From NCBI RefSeq assembly GCF_000227685.2, contig NZ_CP007029.1, positions 656,501 to 720,500 on the forward strand: 64,000 nucleotides of DNA, written 5' to 3'. Below, piece after piece: positions 29,646 to 38,695 of this stretch (its first letter is position 1; each line of letters starts with the position of its first letter). The DNA comes from Thioalkalivibrio paradoxus ARh 1. Its GTDB lineage: Bacteria > Pseudomonadota > Gammaproteobacteria > Ectothiorhodospirales > Ectothiorhodospiraceae. The translations under genes were made by a program, and so were the position numbers. The notes under the pieces were generated by a model. The model was not told the DNA's origin. It saw only the letters and a program-made list of their open reading frames with translations, and did not search any database.

Positions 29646-30043
29646 TTCCTCCTGGTTCGGGGCACCGGATCGCGCCGGGGCATCCGCCTGCTTCGATGCC
29701 TGCGCTGCATCCGGGCCGCCATGGGGCGGCCAGCGGTCCGGCATGACCCGCGCCGGCCGCTCGACCTTTCTGGTAATCGGGAATCCGTGCCGTCAGCACG
29801 GATCCGCCTCGACAGGGAAGGAATTCCTGCCGGCAGACCCGGGTGTCCGGCCGATGCAGGATTCTGCGGCGACGGTTTCGAGGGGGCTGCCGGCACGGCC
29901 CGATTCCGCCCCGCCGTCGACGAACCTAGACCAAATCGAGCGGCCGCGCAAAACTGGGTGAACCACCCAACCGCCCGACCGAGGCGCGGGCTCATCGCCG
30001 AAGCCGGCCGACGCCGGCGCAGAGGCGTTCCCGGCCCGGCCCG
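29646..30043. other. intergenic region upstream of the TRAP operon
   Basis: A 398-bp gap. It should contain the promoter of the TAXI-TRAP operon on the minus strand; no convincing -35/-10 pair was found. A short perfect hairpin (CCGTGC/GCACGG near 29787-29803) may end the upstream lipoprotein transcript. No credible coding frame. Confidence 0.3.
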
Positions 30044-31018
30044 CTAGCGCCGCGCGACGACGGTCTCCTGTCCGCTGGCATGCAGCAGCAGGCGGCCGCT
30101 GGCGTCGATCCCGAAGCGGAACGTGCGTTGCAGGATCTCCAGGAAACGGGCCTCCTGCCGGTCGAGGGCCGGGTCGGCACAGGCCCGCAATGTCGTGGCC
30201 TGCGGTTCCAGGGAAAGGCCCTCGCCGGTCAGCGTGTAACGCCCCGTGAAACGGTTGCAGGAGGTGTTCCCGGTCAGCCGGTGATCCTCCTCGAGGAACT
30301 GGAGCGTCACCGTTGAACCCTCGACCACCGGCTTCCCGGCCATCGTCTCGACCGTCCAGAGGTCGCCGGTCAGCAGGGATTCGGGTTCGCCACCGCAGCC
30401 GGAGTGTCCATCGCCGTCGAGTTCGTAGCGCACGCGGTAGGGGTGGGGCATGCCGGTGGCGATGTCGGCGCAGATCCCGGCCTCGATCGCCACCGACAGT
30501 GGCTGGCCATCGGCCGTCTCGGCTTGGTACAGGATGCCGTCTGCAGTGACGCGCGGCTGCGGGCGTGGCATGCGCAGTTCCCGGGTGCCGTAGTCGGCGA
30601 GCAGCAGGATTTCTTCGACCGAGATCTCCAGCAGCCATCCGGGTTCCTGTCCGTAGGCCCGGAACGGGAGCTCCGGGTGGACGAGTTGCCGGCAGTCGGG
30701 GAGGTCATGACCGCGGATCGTCACCATCGCGCGCTCGCCCTTGTTCCAGAAGACGGTATCGCTGCCGTCGGATGCGACATAGCGGGCGCCGGAGGCGGAG
30801 CGCGCGTGCACGAGGTCGAAGGCCTCGCCCGAGACACTCATTCGCCCGCGTTCGTTCAGCACTTCGAAGAGCACGGTGGTGTCGCCGCACACGAACGGTG
30901 TTGCGGATTTGGATGCCCGAGGCTCCTTCGCAGTCGGCGTTGCCCCCGGCTGCCCGCATGCCACCAGCATGCCCGCGGTCACGAGCAGCGCCAGAAGCCC
31001 AGCGTTTCCATGGTTCAT
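30044..31018 (-). CDS. lipoprotein with MliC and META (HslJ) domains
   Basis: 324 residues. A lipoprotein signal ends in LVAC (Cys about residue 21). Three domains follow: an MliC-type lysozyme-inhibitor fold (FVCGDTTVLFEV, SASGARYVASDG, FWNKGERAMV, closing Cys in LPDCRQ); a COG3650-like middle part (FRAYGQEPGWLLEI, GICADIATGMPHPY, GHSGCGGEP); and a C-terminal META/HslJ domain (GNTSCNRFTGRYTL, TLRACADPA). The likely location is the periplasmic face of the outer membrane, with a role in envelope protection; lysozyme inhibition is inferred from the first domain. The ATG at 31018 is the only start leaving a proper lipoprotein signal. Confidence 0.82.
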   Translation of the reverse strand: MNHGNAGLLALLVTAGMLVACGQPGATPTAKEPRASKSATPFVCGDTTVLFEVLNERGRMSVSGEAFDLVHARSASGARYVASDGSDTVFWNKGERAMVTIRGHDLPDCRQLVHPELPFRAYGQEPGWLLEISVEEILLLADYGTRELRMPRPQPRVTADGILYQAETADGQPLSVAIEAGICADIATGMPHPYRVRYELDGDGHSGCGGEPESLLTGDLWTVETMAGKPVVEGSTVTLQFLEEDHRLTGNTSCNRFTGRYTLTGEGLSLEPQATTLRACADPALDRQEARFLEILQRTFRFGIDASGRLLLHASGQETVVARR

Positions 31019-31082
31019 CGTGGCCCCCGTGATCGTTACTCGGCCGGATTCTCGCACATTCCCTGGCGGCACCGGCGCCCGC

Positions 31083-32075
31083 TCACGGCGTGACGACGAT
31101 GCGGCCCCGGATCTGTCCTGCCAGGAGGCGTTCCGCGTGTTCGACGGCGCGGTCGAGCCCGATCTCGGTGGTGATGGCATCCAGCACTTCGGACGGCAGC
31201 AATGAGGTCAGGCGGTTCCAGGCTGCGATCCGGATATCGCGCGGGCACATCACCGAGTCGATACCGAGCAGGTTCACGCCGCGGAGCAGGAACGGCAGCA
31301 TCGTGGTTTGCAGCGCCGTGCCCGCCGCGAGACCGCAGGCGGCGACCGAACTGCCGTAGCGCATCTCTGCGAGCAGGTGGGCCAGCGGGTCGCCGCCGAC
31401 TGCGTCGACGCATGCGGCCCAGCGCTCGCTCAGCAGCGGCTTCGCCGGCGGGGCGGCGAATTCCGATCGGTCGACGATCCGGCTGGCGCCGAGTGCCTTC
31501 AGGTATCCGGCGTTCTCGGGCCGGCCGGTCACCGCAGCCACGGTGTGGCCCAGGCGGGCGAGCAGGGCGACCGCGATGCCGCCCAGGCCTCCGGAGGCAC
31601 CGGTGACCAGCACCTCGCCGTCGCCAGGCTCCAGGCCGTGCTCCTCGAGTGCCTGTACCGCCAGCATCGCGGTGAACCCCGCCGTGCCGATCGCCATTGC
31701 GGTGCGGGGCGTCAGGCCTTCGGGCAGCGGGATCAGCCAGTCGCCCCGTACCCGCGCCAGCTGCGCATAGCCGCCCCAGTGCGTCTCGCCGACGCGCCAG
31801 CCGGTCAGCAGCACCGCGTCTCCCGGCCGGAAGCGCCCGTCGTCCGATCCGACCACGGTGCCGGCAAGGTCGATTCCGGGAACATGGGGATAGCGCCGCA
31901 CCAGGCGCCCCAGCCCCTTGAGGATCATCGCGTCCTTGTAGTTCAGGCCGGAATGCGAGACCCGCACCAGCACGTCGCCTGCCGGCAGATCCTCGGGCCG
32001 CAGCCGCCGCACCGAAGCCACCGGGCTTTCCGGAGCCTCCTCGAGCACCAGCGCGTCGAAATCGCCATTCGTCAT
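31083..32075 (-). CDS. acuI: acrylyl-CoA reductase, AcuI/YhdH family
   Basis: 330 residues of the MDR superfamily, AcuI/YhdH branch, which reduces acryloyl-CoA to propionyl-CoA with NADPH and so detoxifies acrylate. Diagnostic segments are SGLNYKDAMILKGLGRLVRRYPHVPGIDLAGTV (quoted in parts: NYKDAM, YPHVPGIDLAGT), the Rossmann motif VTGASGGLGGIAVALLARLG and the C-terminal LLAGQIRGRIVV. The length is typical. The ATG has AGAGGGA six bases upstream. It lies 65 bp upstream of the lipoprotein gene on the same strand and 69 bp downstream of the metallo-beta-lactamase-fold gene; no functional link among them is clear. Confidence 0.85.
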   Translation of the reverse strand: MTNGDFDALVLEEAPESPVASVRRLRPEDLPAGDVLVRVSHSGLNYKDAMILKGLGRLVRRYPHVPGIDLAGTVVGSDDGRFRPGDAVLLTGWRVGETHWGGYAQLARVRGDWLIPLPEGLTPRTAMAIGTAGFTAMLAVQALEEHGLEPGDGEVLVTGASGGLGGIAVALLARLGHTVAAVTGRPENAGYLKALGASRIVDRSEFAAPPAKPLLSERWAACVDAVGGDPLAHLLAEMRYGSSVAACGLAAGTALQTTMLPFLLRGVNLLGIDSVMCPRDIRIAAWNRLTSLLPSEVLDAITTEIGLDRAVEHAERLLAGQIRGRIVVTP

Positions 32076-32144
32076 CCGATTCCCTCTCGCAGCGTGGTTC
32101 AGACACCAGGATGCCGCGAACGCCCTGGCCGTGGAAAGGCCGGC

Positions 32145-33095
32145 TCAGGCGGCGCTGTCGAGCCAGACCTCCAGGCCCTGGACATTCAGGTCGACGTCCG
32201 GGTCGAGCAGTTCGCGGATCTGCGCCTCGGGCAGCGTGCAGCCGTGATCGCGCAGGCGCAGGAGCAGCAGTTGCATCATGTCATCGCAGAGCCGCTGGTG
32301 ACGGGCCGGGCCGGCATCGGCATGCGCGCGGGCCATCTCGACATAGCGATCGGTCAGTTCGTGCAGATCGCGCTGCAGGCGGGTCAGGTCGCCGACGCGG
32401 CTGTAGTGCGTCAGGTACATGTAGTTCAGGCCCTGGGCCACGAGCCGGTCCACCGAGGCGTGCAGCGCCTCCGGGTCGAATTGCACCGGGGTGGTGGTGG
32501 GCAACACGAACGGGCCGCGCCCGGTGTCGAACCACCGGTACGACAGGCCGAAGGTGTCGCCGGTGAAAATGCCGTCGCCGGCCTCGTCGACCACGCAGAA
32601 GTGGTGCCGTGCGTGCCCGGGAGTGTCCAGGAAACGTAGCCGGCGGCCGTTGAGATCCACCTCGTCGCCGTCGGCCGCCTCGATCACGCGCTCGGCGGGC
32701 ACCGGCACGACCCGTCCGAACAGCCGGTCCATTTCCGCCTCGCCGTAGACCGCTGCTGCACCGGCGTTGAGCTTCGCCGGGTCGATCATGTGCCGGGCAC
32801 CGCGCGGGTGGATCACCAGGCGGGCGTTCGGTAGCTGGCGCAGCAACTCGCCGGCGCCGCCGGCGTGGTCCAGGTGCACGTGGGTCGGGATCACGAAGTC
32901 GACGTGTTCGCGCGGGACCCCCTTGCGTTCCAGTACCGACAGCAGCGCCGGCACCGAATGCGACGTGCCGGTCTCGACGAAAGCCGCACGGCCACCTTCG
33001 ACGACCAGATAGGCCGACACCTGGCCCTGGCGGTAGAGCTGGGCGTCGATCATCGTGATTCCGTGGCCCAGATCCTCGTAATACGCGTCTTTCAT
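32145..33095 (-). CDS. metallo-beta-lactamase-fold hydrolase
   Basis: 316 residues with the full metal-binding set of the MBL fold: HVHLDHAGG (about residues 72-80), the third His at PGHARHH, the bridging Asp at FTGDTFG and a later His at LTHYSR. The N-terminal MBL domain is about 230 residues; the helical C-terminal ~80 residues resemble those of DNAase/lactonase-like or flavodiiron-like hydrolases without the flavodoxin part. It is probably a cytoplasmic hydrolase of a thioester or lactone; the substrate cannot be assigned. The ATG follows GGGAG by six bases. Confidence 0.85.
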   Translation of the reverse strand: MKDAYYEDLGHGITMIDAQLYRQGQVSAYLVVEGGRAAFVETGTSHSVPALLSVLERKGVPREHVDFVIPTHVHLDHAGGAGELLRQLPNARLVIHPRGARHMIDPAKLNAGAAAVYGEAEMDRLFGRVVPVPAERVIEAADGDEVDLNGRRLRFLDTPGHARHHFCVVDEAGDGIFTGDTFGLSYRWFDTGRGPFVLPTTTPVQFDPEALHASVDRLVAQGLNYMYLTHYSRVGDLTRLQRDLHELTDRYVEMARAHADAGPARHQRLCDDMMQLLLLRLRDHGCTLPEAQIRELLDPDVDLNVQGLEVWLDSAA

Positions 33096-33239
33096 CCCGG
33101 CTCCCGCAACCCAAGTACCCCAGTGTGACGCGCCGCGCCGCGAAAAAATCCATCGACCCGCACCGCGGGCGCCTGCATCCAGGCGCGGACACCGGACGCC
33201 CGGTTGGTTTGCGCAACGGCCGGCCCGAACCCGGGTCGG

Positions 33240-33701
33240 TCACTTGATGAACGGTACGCCGGCAATGCTGTCGGTTGCCATCTGCTCCAGGCAGTCGCGG
33301 CGTTCACCGCTGGCGTCCTGACAGGCGATCACGTCGTTCAGCAGCAGGCGGCCGATGTCGGCGCAGGCCAGCCCGGCGATCGGAAACACGCGGACACTGG
33401 TCTTGCCCGCGGGCAGCGGGGCCGCGTCAACCGCCAGCCTGCGCGCAATCACGCCGTCGCCGTCGAAGATCACCATATCCAGGCGCAGGCTCTCGAACGC
33501 GGCCGGGCTGCGGTTCTCCAGCACCAGGTAGGCGCGGCAGGAATCGTTGTCGGTTTCGAGCTTGTTCAACTGCACTGACACGGACGCGTCGGTCTCGGCC
33601 AGCGAAGTCGACAGCGGCAGCATCCAGAGTGTGGCGAGGAACAGCAATGCCACGACGCCGGTGCTGAAGCGGTTCGGGAACAAGGAAAGGGCAGGGTGCA
33701 T
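33240..33701 (-). CDS. small exported protein at the end of the TonB operon
   Basis: 153 residues; a hydrophobic export signal (VVALLFLATLWMLPLSTSLAE) precedes a beta-type domain with VQLNKLETDNDSCRAYLVLENRS and RLDMVIFDGDGVIARRLAVD, plus four Cys. I do not know a function, but as I recall similar small periplasmic proteins sit beside ExbB/ExbD/TonB genes in other proteobacteria. The ATG at 33701 is preferred over the GTG at 33704 because AGGAG lies six bases upstream of it. It lies 194 bp downstream of tonB on the same strand. Confidence 0.7.
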   Translation of the reverse strand: MHPALSLFPNRFSTGVVALLFLATLWMLPLSTSLAETDASVSVQLNKLETDNDSCRAYLVLENRSPAAFESLRLDMVIFDGDGVIARRLAVDAAPLPAGKTSVRVFPIAGLACADIGRLLLNDVIACQDASGERRDCLEQMATDSIAGVPFIK

Positions 33702-33894
33702 CACGGTCTCCTGGGGATCGATGGAAGTTGACGAACGGGAATGGCTTGATCTCGTGCCGGCGCTCGTGGCGGGATCCTGCGAATCGATGGCAACGCCGGT
33801 CTGCTTCGAGTTGCCCGGGCTCGGCCCGAGACTGCACGCCCGCTGCGGCAGGTGTCCGGCATCATTGTGCGCCTCCTCGCTTCCGGGAATCGCA

Positions 33895-35718
33895 TCAGTG
33901 TTCCAGTTGGAAATGGACGGGAAGGATCACGCGCACCCAGTCCACGCCCATTTCCGGAGGGATCCAGGGCAGCGGCTGTGCGCGGCGAATCATGTGTTCC
34001 ACGGTGTTGTCCAGCGACCTGTGGCCCGAGCTTCGCACGATCGTATGATCAAGCAGGAAGCCCTGCCGGTCCACCGTGAACAGCAGGAGCACGGTGCCCT
34101 CTTCGCGCCGTCGCTGAGCGATCCGGGGGTAGTCCTTGTGCCGTTCCAGTGCCGCGTGCAGCGCGGCAAGGTAGCGCGCCTCGATTCCCGGCACCGGCGT
34201 TCCGGGAGCACGGGCCACGATCTCCGGCTCGGTCCGCTGCTGCAGATCGTCGCTGTCCGGGCGCGCCCGGCTGGTATCCTCCTCCCGTTCCGGTGCTGGT
34301 TCGTGGGGTTCGGGCCGCGCCTCGGCCACGCGTGCTTGCGGTGCGGCGGGATCGGCAGGCGGATCGGGATCCGGTGTGGCAGGTTCCCGAGCCGGCTCGA
34401 GAACCGGCTCGCGTGCCTGGACCACCTGCATCGGAGGAACCCCGGTCACGTGCACGGGTTCCGGGCCGCGCGGCGCCGGGATCTCCTCGGCCTTCAGAGG
34501 TTGCGCGGCCCCCGGCGCCATGTCCGGGACCGGGATGGCTGCCCCGGTGGCTTGCATTCGGGGCGCAACGGCAGACACGGGCTCATCCGAAGCCGCTTCC
34601 GCGGGCTCCGCTTCGGCGAGGCTCACTGGGGCCGGAACCGGCAGCGGGCCCGGCGAAGGTAGAGTTTCGGGCCCGACGGCCCTGACCAGTTCCAGGCCCT
34701 CTGGCGCCACGGTCGGGGCGGGGTCGACCGGAGCCACGGTCGCCATCGGATCCACGGTCGCGACGACCGTGTCGGGATCGGTCAACAGGGCCGCAACCGC
34801 AGCCGGAGTGGACAACACGACCGCCGGAGCATCCGCTTGCACGGTAATCGGCCCGGCGGGCGCCTCCAGCGGCGCTTCCGGCGTCGCACCCGCCGCAGTG
34901 GCGGGCGCGACGATCGCTTCCAGATCGGTTTCCGGCGCCGGTACCTCCGGGGCGGCCGCGGGTTCGGCGGCGGCCACGGGATCCACGGTATCGAGCGGAT
35001 CCATCGCGGTTACCGGCTCCACGGCTGCGATTGCCTCGGCCACGGGAATCGCATCGGCGGCTACCGGTGCCGTTTCTGGTCCCAGCGGATCCACCGTGCC
35101 AGTGGCCCGCTCCGGCAGAACGGGGTCTGCTGGACCAACGGGCTCGACCGCGACGGTAGGCGCCACCGCCACCGTCGGCTCGGTCGCGTGCATCGGGGTG
35201 ACTACCGTGGGCGGGACGGGTTCCGGCACCGCCAGCGGTGCCGCCGCGACGGTCTCGACGGGCGGCAGCGGTTCGGTTGGGCGGGCAGCGTCGAGAGCTT
35301 CGGCGATGATGACCGGGTCGGGCGATACGGCTATTTCCACGGCGACCAGTGCGGCCACGCTCTCGGTGCCGACCGGTTCGGCGGTCTCAGGGGCAGCGGT
35401 GCCCGCGGGGTCTGCCGGCGCCGGGAGCGCTGCGACGGTTTCGGCAGGCAGCGCGGGCAGGGGTTCTGCTGGAAGGTCGGATACCCCGGCAGGCGCGGCC
35501 CCGGGTGATACCGGGTCCGGGGCCTCGGGGGACACCTCCTGCACCGCGCTTCCAAACCCCGGGAACAGCGCGATCTCGACGCCCGCAGGATCGCCGGCGG
35601 GTGCCGCGGTCTGTTCCGGTCGGTCGCTCCAGGACATCAGGTACAGCGCCAGCACGAAGTGCAGGAGCAGCGCCCCGGCAACCCCTGTCACCCACTGTCC
35701 GCGGGTCGGGCGCATCAT
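33895..35718 (-). CDS. tonB: TonB-like energy transducer with very long linker
   Basis: 607 residues. One N-terminal membrane anchor (VTGVAGALLLHFVLALYLMSW), then about 430 residues of low-complexity Ala/Pro/Val/Glu/Thr sequence, then a standard TonB C-terminal domain from about residue 510 (YLAALHAALERHKDYP, GTVLLLFTVDRQGFLLD, SGHRSLDNTVEHMIRRAQPLP, ending in a strand before FQLEH). It couples the ExbB/ExbD proton motor to outer-membrane TonB-dependent transporters. The linker is two to three times the usual length, which could span a thick periplasm or be expansion drift. Start overlaps the stop of the second exbD gene. No TonB-dependent receptor gene is in the window. Confidence 0.85.
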   Translation of the reverse strand: MMRPTRGQWVTGVAGALLLHFVLALYLMSWSDRPEQTAAPAGDPAGVEIALFPGFGSAVQEVSPEAPDPVSPGAAPAGVSDLPAEPLPALPAETVAALPAPADPAGTAAPETAEPVGTESVAALVAVEIAVSPDPVIIAEALDAARPTEPLPPVETVAAAPLAVPEPVPPTVVTPMHATEPTVAVAPTVAVEPVGPADPVLPERATGTVDPLGPETAPVAADAIPVAEAIAAVEPVTAMDPLDTVDPVAAAEPAAAPEVPAPETDLEAIVAPATAAGATPEAPLEAPAGPITVQADAPAVVLSTPAAVAALLTDPDTVVATVDPMATVAPVDPAPTVAPEGLELVRAVGPETLPSPGPLPVPAPVSLAEAEPAEAASDEPVSAVAPRMQATGAAIPVPDMAPGAAQPLKAEEIPAPRGPEPVHVTGVPPMQVVQAREPVLEPAREPATPDPDPPADPAAPQARVAEARPEPHEPAPEREEDTSRARPDSDDLQQRTEPEIVARAPGTPVPGIEARYLAALHAALERHKDYPRIAQRRREEGTVLLLFTVDRQGFLLDHTIVRSSGHRSLDNTVEHMIRRAQPLPWIPPEMGVDWVRVILPVHFQLEH

Positions 35719-36140
35719 CGCCGCGGCAACGTCAGCAGTTCCAGGCGTTCGACCCCGGCCGCGCGCAGCGCCTCCATCACCGCGACCACCCGTGTCGCCT
35801 CGGTCCTGCCGTCCGCCTGCAGGTGGACGCGCAGCTCGCCGGTGTCCTGTGCGTCGATGCGGGTGCGGATCCGCATCTCCAGTTCCCCGAGTTCGACCAG
35901 TTTGCCGTCTATCGCGAGCCGGCCGTCCCGCGCCATGAACACGGTCAGGTCTTCGGCCTGCGGCGTGCCGGCACCTGCCGACTGCGCCGGTTCCATCTCG
36001 AACGGGCTCGAGGCGCTCATGTGCCCGGTGACCACGAAGAAGATCAGCAGCAGGAACACGATGTTGATCAGCGGCAGCACCCGCGCGTCGTGGTCCGGGA
36101 TGCGCCGCTGCAGCCGCAGGAATCGACCCTCGCCGATCAT
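35715..36140 (-). CDS. exbD: ExbD/TolR-family protein
   Basis: 141 residues with one membrane segment (LPLINIVFLLLIFFVVTGHM); the Asp of the TolR/ExbD motif LxPLIDV is replaced by Asn here (LPLINIV), while the paralogue encoded directly upstream keeps Asp. The periplasmic domain (DLTVFMARDGRLAIDGKLV...) is normal. ExbD binds the ExbB pore and transmits force to TonB. ATGA overlap with the upstream exbD, and overlap with tonB downstream. The Asn makes it likely that this copy is not proton-carrying. Confidence 0.85.
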   Translation of the reverse strand: MIGEGRFLRLQRRIPDHDARVLPLINIVFLLLIFFVVTGHMSASSPFEMEPAQSAGAGTPQAEDLTVFMARDGRLAIDGKLVELGELEMRIRTRIDAQDTGELRVHLQADGRTEATRVVAVMEALRAAGVERLELLTLPRR

Positions 36141-36541
36141 TGCGACGGATCCCGGATCACCGAGACGTTCACTGTCCCCACGGCCACCAGCCGGTCCAGT
36201 ACCGTCACCGTGCGTTGCAGATCGACCCCGGGGGTGGGTCGCACCAGCACCGTGGTCTCCGGCGCCCGCGCGACGCGCGTGCCGACGCGCTCGGCCACCG
36301 TGTCCAGCGGCAGGAACTCTCCCGCGAAGCGCAGCCCGTCGGGGCGAATCTCGACCAGCAGCGCGCCCTCGACCGATCGGCCCGCGGCCCCGGTCGTCGG
36401 CGCCGTCAGTCCGATCGCGCGCCAGTCCGTAAAACTCGAGGCAAGCATGAAGAACACCAGCAGGATGAAGACCACGTCGATCAGCGGAGTCAGGCGGATC
36501 AGCCCCCTGCGGCGAGTGCGCCTAACCTGGAGCGCGGGCAT
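36137..36541 (-). CDS. exbD: ExbD/TolR-family protein, canonical copy
   Basis: 134 residues. The single membrane helix carries the proton-binding Asp (IRLTPLIDVVFILLVFFML), and the periplasmic domain has the usual VRPTPGVDLQRTVTVLDRL segment. It forms the motor with ExbB. The ATG at 36541 is chosen; an in-frame ATG ten codons upstream (36571) would overlap exbB more deeply. Start overlaps the exbB stop by about 20 bp, and the stop overlaps the next exbD start (ATGA), so all four genes are translationally coupled. Two exbD copies in tandem suggest a mixed ExbD dimer. Confidence 0.88.
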   Translation of the reverse strand: MPALQVRRTRRRGLIRLTPLIDVVFILLVFFMLASSFTDWRAIGLTAPTTGAAGRSVEGALLVEIRPDGLRFAGEFLPLDTVAERVGTRVARAPETTVLVRPTPGVDLQRTVTVLDRLVAVGTVNVSVIRDPSQ

Positions 36542-37244
36542 CACTGCCGAGCCCCGGCACATCGTCGCCATCGGCGTTCGGGCGTACGGATCCGGTGAAC
36601 AAGTCCTCGGTGAATAGCCGGGTCACCAGGTCGTCCATCCGGTGGCCGATGCGCTCGACGCGGCCCTCCAGCCAGGTCAGCACCGCCACGACGGGGATCG
36701 CGACAGCGAGTCCGACTGCGGTCGTCAGCAGGGCTTCCCAGATGCCGCCGGAGAGCACGGTGACATCGACCTGAGCGCCGGCCTGTTCCAGCGCCTGGAA
36801 GGCCTTGATCATCCCGACCACAGTGCCGAACAGCCCGAGCAGCGGTGCCAGCGAGCCAATCACTTCCAGCGGGCGCAGACCGCTGCGCAGATCCTGCAGC
36901 GCCACGTTACCGTAGCGGACCATCTCTTCCCGGATCGTGTGCTGCGGCAGGCCCCGCTGCACGCCGTTCAGTCCGCGCGCGAGCATCTGCGCGGCGGGGT
37001 TGGGCGAGCGTTCGGCGCGCCGGATCGCGTCGCGCGTGCGGCCGGAACGGTACAGGGACAGCGCCTTCTCGACCACGCGCTGCTGCTCGATGCGCAGGCC
37101 GGAGAAATGCGCAAGCTTGGTCAGGATGACAGCCAGCGCGAACACCGACATCCCGAGCAGGATCACCACCACGGGTCCTCCCAGGTCGAGAAAGCGCAGG
37201 AACTGATCCTGGTCCCAGCCCAGGGCGCTCAATTGGTCGAGCAT
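36522..37244 (-). CDS. exbB: ExbB/MotA/TolQ-family proton channel
   Basis: 240 residues, three membrane helices. The first helix is VVVILLGMSVFALAVILTKL; the conserved MotA/TolQ/ExbB region follows (IGSLAPLLGLFGTVVGMIKAFQAL and LSGGIWEALLTTAVGLAVAIPVV). It forms the pentameric inner-membrane channel that energises TonB through ExbD. The ATG at 37244 has GAGG six bases upstream; another in-frame ATG lies four codons earlier (37256). First gene of the exbB-exbD-exbD-tonB operon; no clear promoter was found in the 60 bp upstream. Confidence 0.9.
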   Translation of the reverse strand: MLDQLSALGWDQDQFLRFLDLGGPVVVILLGMSVFALAVILTKLAHFSGLRIEQQRVVEKALSLYRSGRTRDAIRRAERSPNPAAQMLARGLNGVQRGLPQHTIREEMVRYGNVALQDLRSGLRPLEVIGSLAPLLGLFGTVVGMIKAFQALEQAGAQVDVTVLSGGIWEALLTTAVGLAVAIPVVAVLTWLEGRVERIGHRMDDLVTRLFTEDLFTGSVRPNADGDDVPGLGSDARAPG

Positions 37245-37256
37245 CGCGAACCTCAT

Positions 37257-37564
37257 CCGGCAGCAGCGCGCGCCGGTCAGCAAAGGGTCAAGGAAGAAGA
37301 CAAGTGTATGAGCACACCGTTGCGCCGACAAATGGCGCGCTGGCCCCCGGGCCACGACGGATCCATGGGGTCGGGTATTGGACCGGCAGAGGTACAGTCG
37401 GGCGTGGGGTTCACGATCGCGGATCGACTCAGCGCAACTGTTGGAGCCGTGGCCGGGTTGGCGTAGCACGCTCGGCCATCGTCCGATTTCCCGGCTCCGA
37501 TGCAACGTGTCGCGGTGCGCCCATTGTGTCGGAGCGGCCCGGGAATCGGGCTGCCTCGTTCCAT
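37257..37564. other. intergenic region upstream of exbB
   Basis: About 300 bp between the exbB start and a hydrolase remnant. No clear promoter pair or Fur-like site was found on either strand. A plus-strand frame here continues into the hydrolase remnant but has no protein-like sequence before about 37565. Confidence 0.3.
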
Positions 37565-37854
37565 TGCTGCGGGCGGCGAACGATTATCGCTCGGCGGAGT
37601 ATTCCTCGGACCCCTTTGGCGCCGAGGCACAGCGACTGGGGTTGGCGAGCAGGGATGCCTTCGTTGCTGCAGCCCGGCATCTGCCATTCGTCGTCAAGGC
37701 CGTGGATATCCCGTTCGAGGGTGCGGATCTGCCTGGCTACCTCGTTGTGCCACCCGGCGTTTCCGGATCGAACAAGGCGGTGATCTGTATGACCGGCTTC
37801 GACGGGACGGCCAACGCCGGCATCGTCGTGAGACCAGGGTCAGTATCGTCTTGA
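37565..37854 (+). pseudogene. alpha/beta-hydrolase fragment
   Basis: A remnant of an alpha/beta hydrolase of the esterase/pseudooxynicotine-hydrolase type. The recognisable part reads AANDYRSAEYSSDPFGAEAQ, then VVKAVDIPFEGADLPGYLVVP and KAVICMTGFDGTAN; the last piece is the strand and oxyanion-loop segment that precedes the nucleophile elbow. Everything after it, including the GxSxG serine, Asp and His, is missing, and the frame closes after a few unrelated codons. The N-terminal cap is also degraded. No active enzyme can be made. It lies between two intact minus-strand genes. Confidence 0.6.
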
Positions 37855-37918
37855 ATCGAACGGTTATCCGGGTCCGGACTCGGCAGCGGCTCGAACCACC
37901 CCGAAATGCGGCGCGGCC

Positions 37919-38695
37919 TCACAGCAGGTGAAGCACGTATGCAACGGGAACGCCGAATAGCACCGCCCCCAGGGCGAAGCTCGGCACGCAGGAAGCGCGG
38001 TCGTCGGGAATCTCGTTACGAAACACGTTCTGCAGCAAGTAGCCCGCCAGCAGGGCCACGATCAGGTCGGAGACGAACTCGGACGGTTCGAGCATCAGCC
38101 CCATGCCCCAGGCGATCAGAGGAGCACTCGCGAGTAGATAGCGCCCCCAGTGCAGGTAGGCCTCGTCGTGGTGAACGCTCATCAGGTAGTCCTTGTACAC
38201 CAGGTGCATTCCGATTGCCGCCACGGAAAAGTAGACCATGGCGCCGTGTTGCAGCACCTGGTCGGGCATCGCGTAGATGATGCCCCAGGTGTAAAGCCAG
38301 ACCGTCCCGATGTGCAGGGATGCCATACGGAACGCATCAGAACCCCGGGACTCCGATGGGCGCCGCTGCAGCAGGTAGAGCTCCAGGGCGTAGAAGCCCA
38401 CCAGGCCCGCCAGCACCATGGGGTAGACGATATTGCCGACCTGACCGTGGATGTATTCGAACTCCGGCAGCAGGATCAGGATCGCATACGCTACCGCCAT
38501 GCCACCGGCCAATGAGTAGGCATGTCGGTCGTAAGAGGCGAACAGCCGGCGGCAATGCGGGGCAAGCAGGTGGATGGCGGCAAACGCCATGGCGGCCGCG
38601 AGGGTGTACGGGTGACCGGCAATGGTCGTGTATGTAACCTCGCCGTGCTCCACGGCCAGGGAGGTCGCGACATCGATTGAACTTGGTGTTTGCAT
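37919..38695 (-). CDS. polytopic inner-membrane protein, ZIP-like
   Basis: 258 residues with about seven to eight membrane helices and a cytoplasmic or periplasmic basic loop (LLQRRPSESRGSDAFR). The segment YSLAGGMAVAYAILILLPEFEYIHG resembles, from memory, a ZIP-related family with SLAGGxSVAYxFxHLLPEL; several His/Glu pairs (HHDEAYLHWG) lie in the later helices. Metal transport is therefore only a guess. The ATG at 38695 is preferred because it starts just before the first helix and has AGGAA upstream; the frame is open to 38773. Confidence 0.6.
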   Translation of the reverse strand: MQTPSSIDVATSLAVEHGEVTYTTIAGHPYTLAAAMAFAAIHLLAPHCRRLFASYDRHAYSLAGGMAVAYAILILLPEFEYIHGQVGNIVYPMVLAGLVGFYALELYLLQRRPSESRGSDAFRMASLHIGTVWLYTWGIIYAMPDQVLQHGAMVYFSVAAIGMHLVYKDYLMSVHHDEAYLHWGRYLLASAPLIAWGMGLMLEPSEFVSDLIVALLAGYLLQNVFRNEIPDDRASCVPSFALGAVLFGVPVAYVLHLL

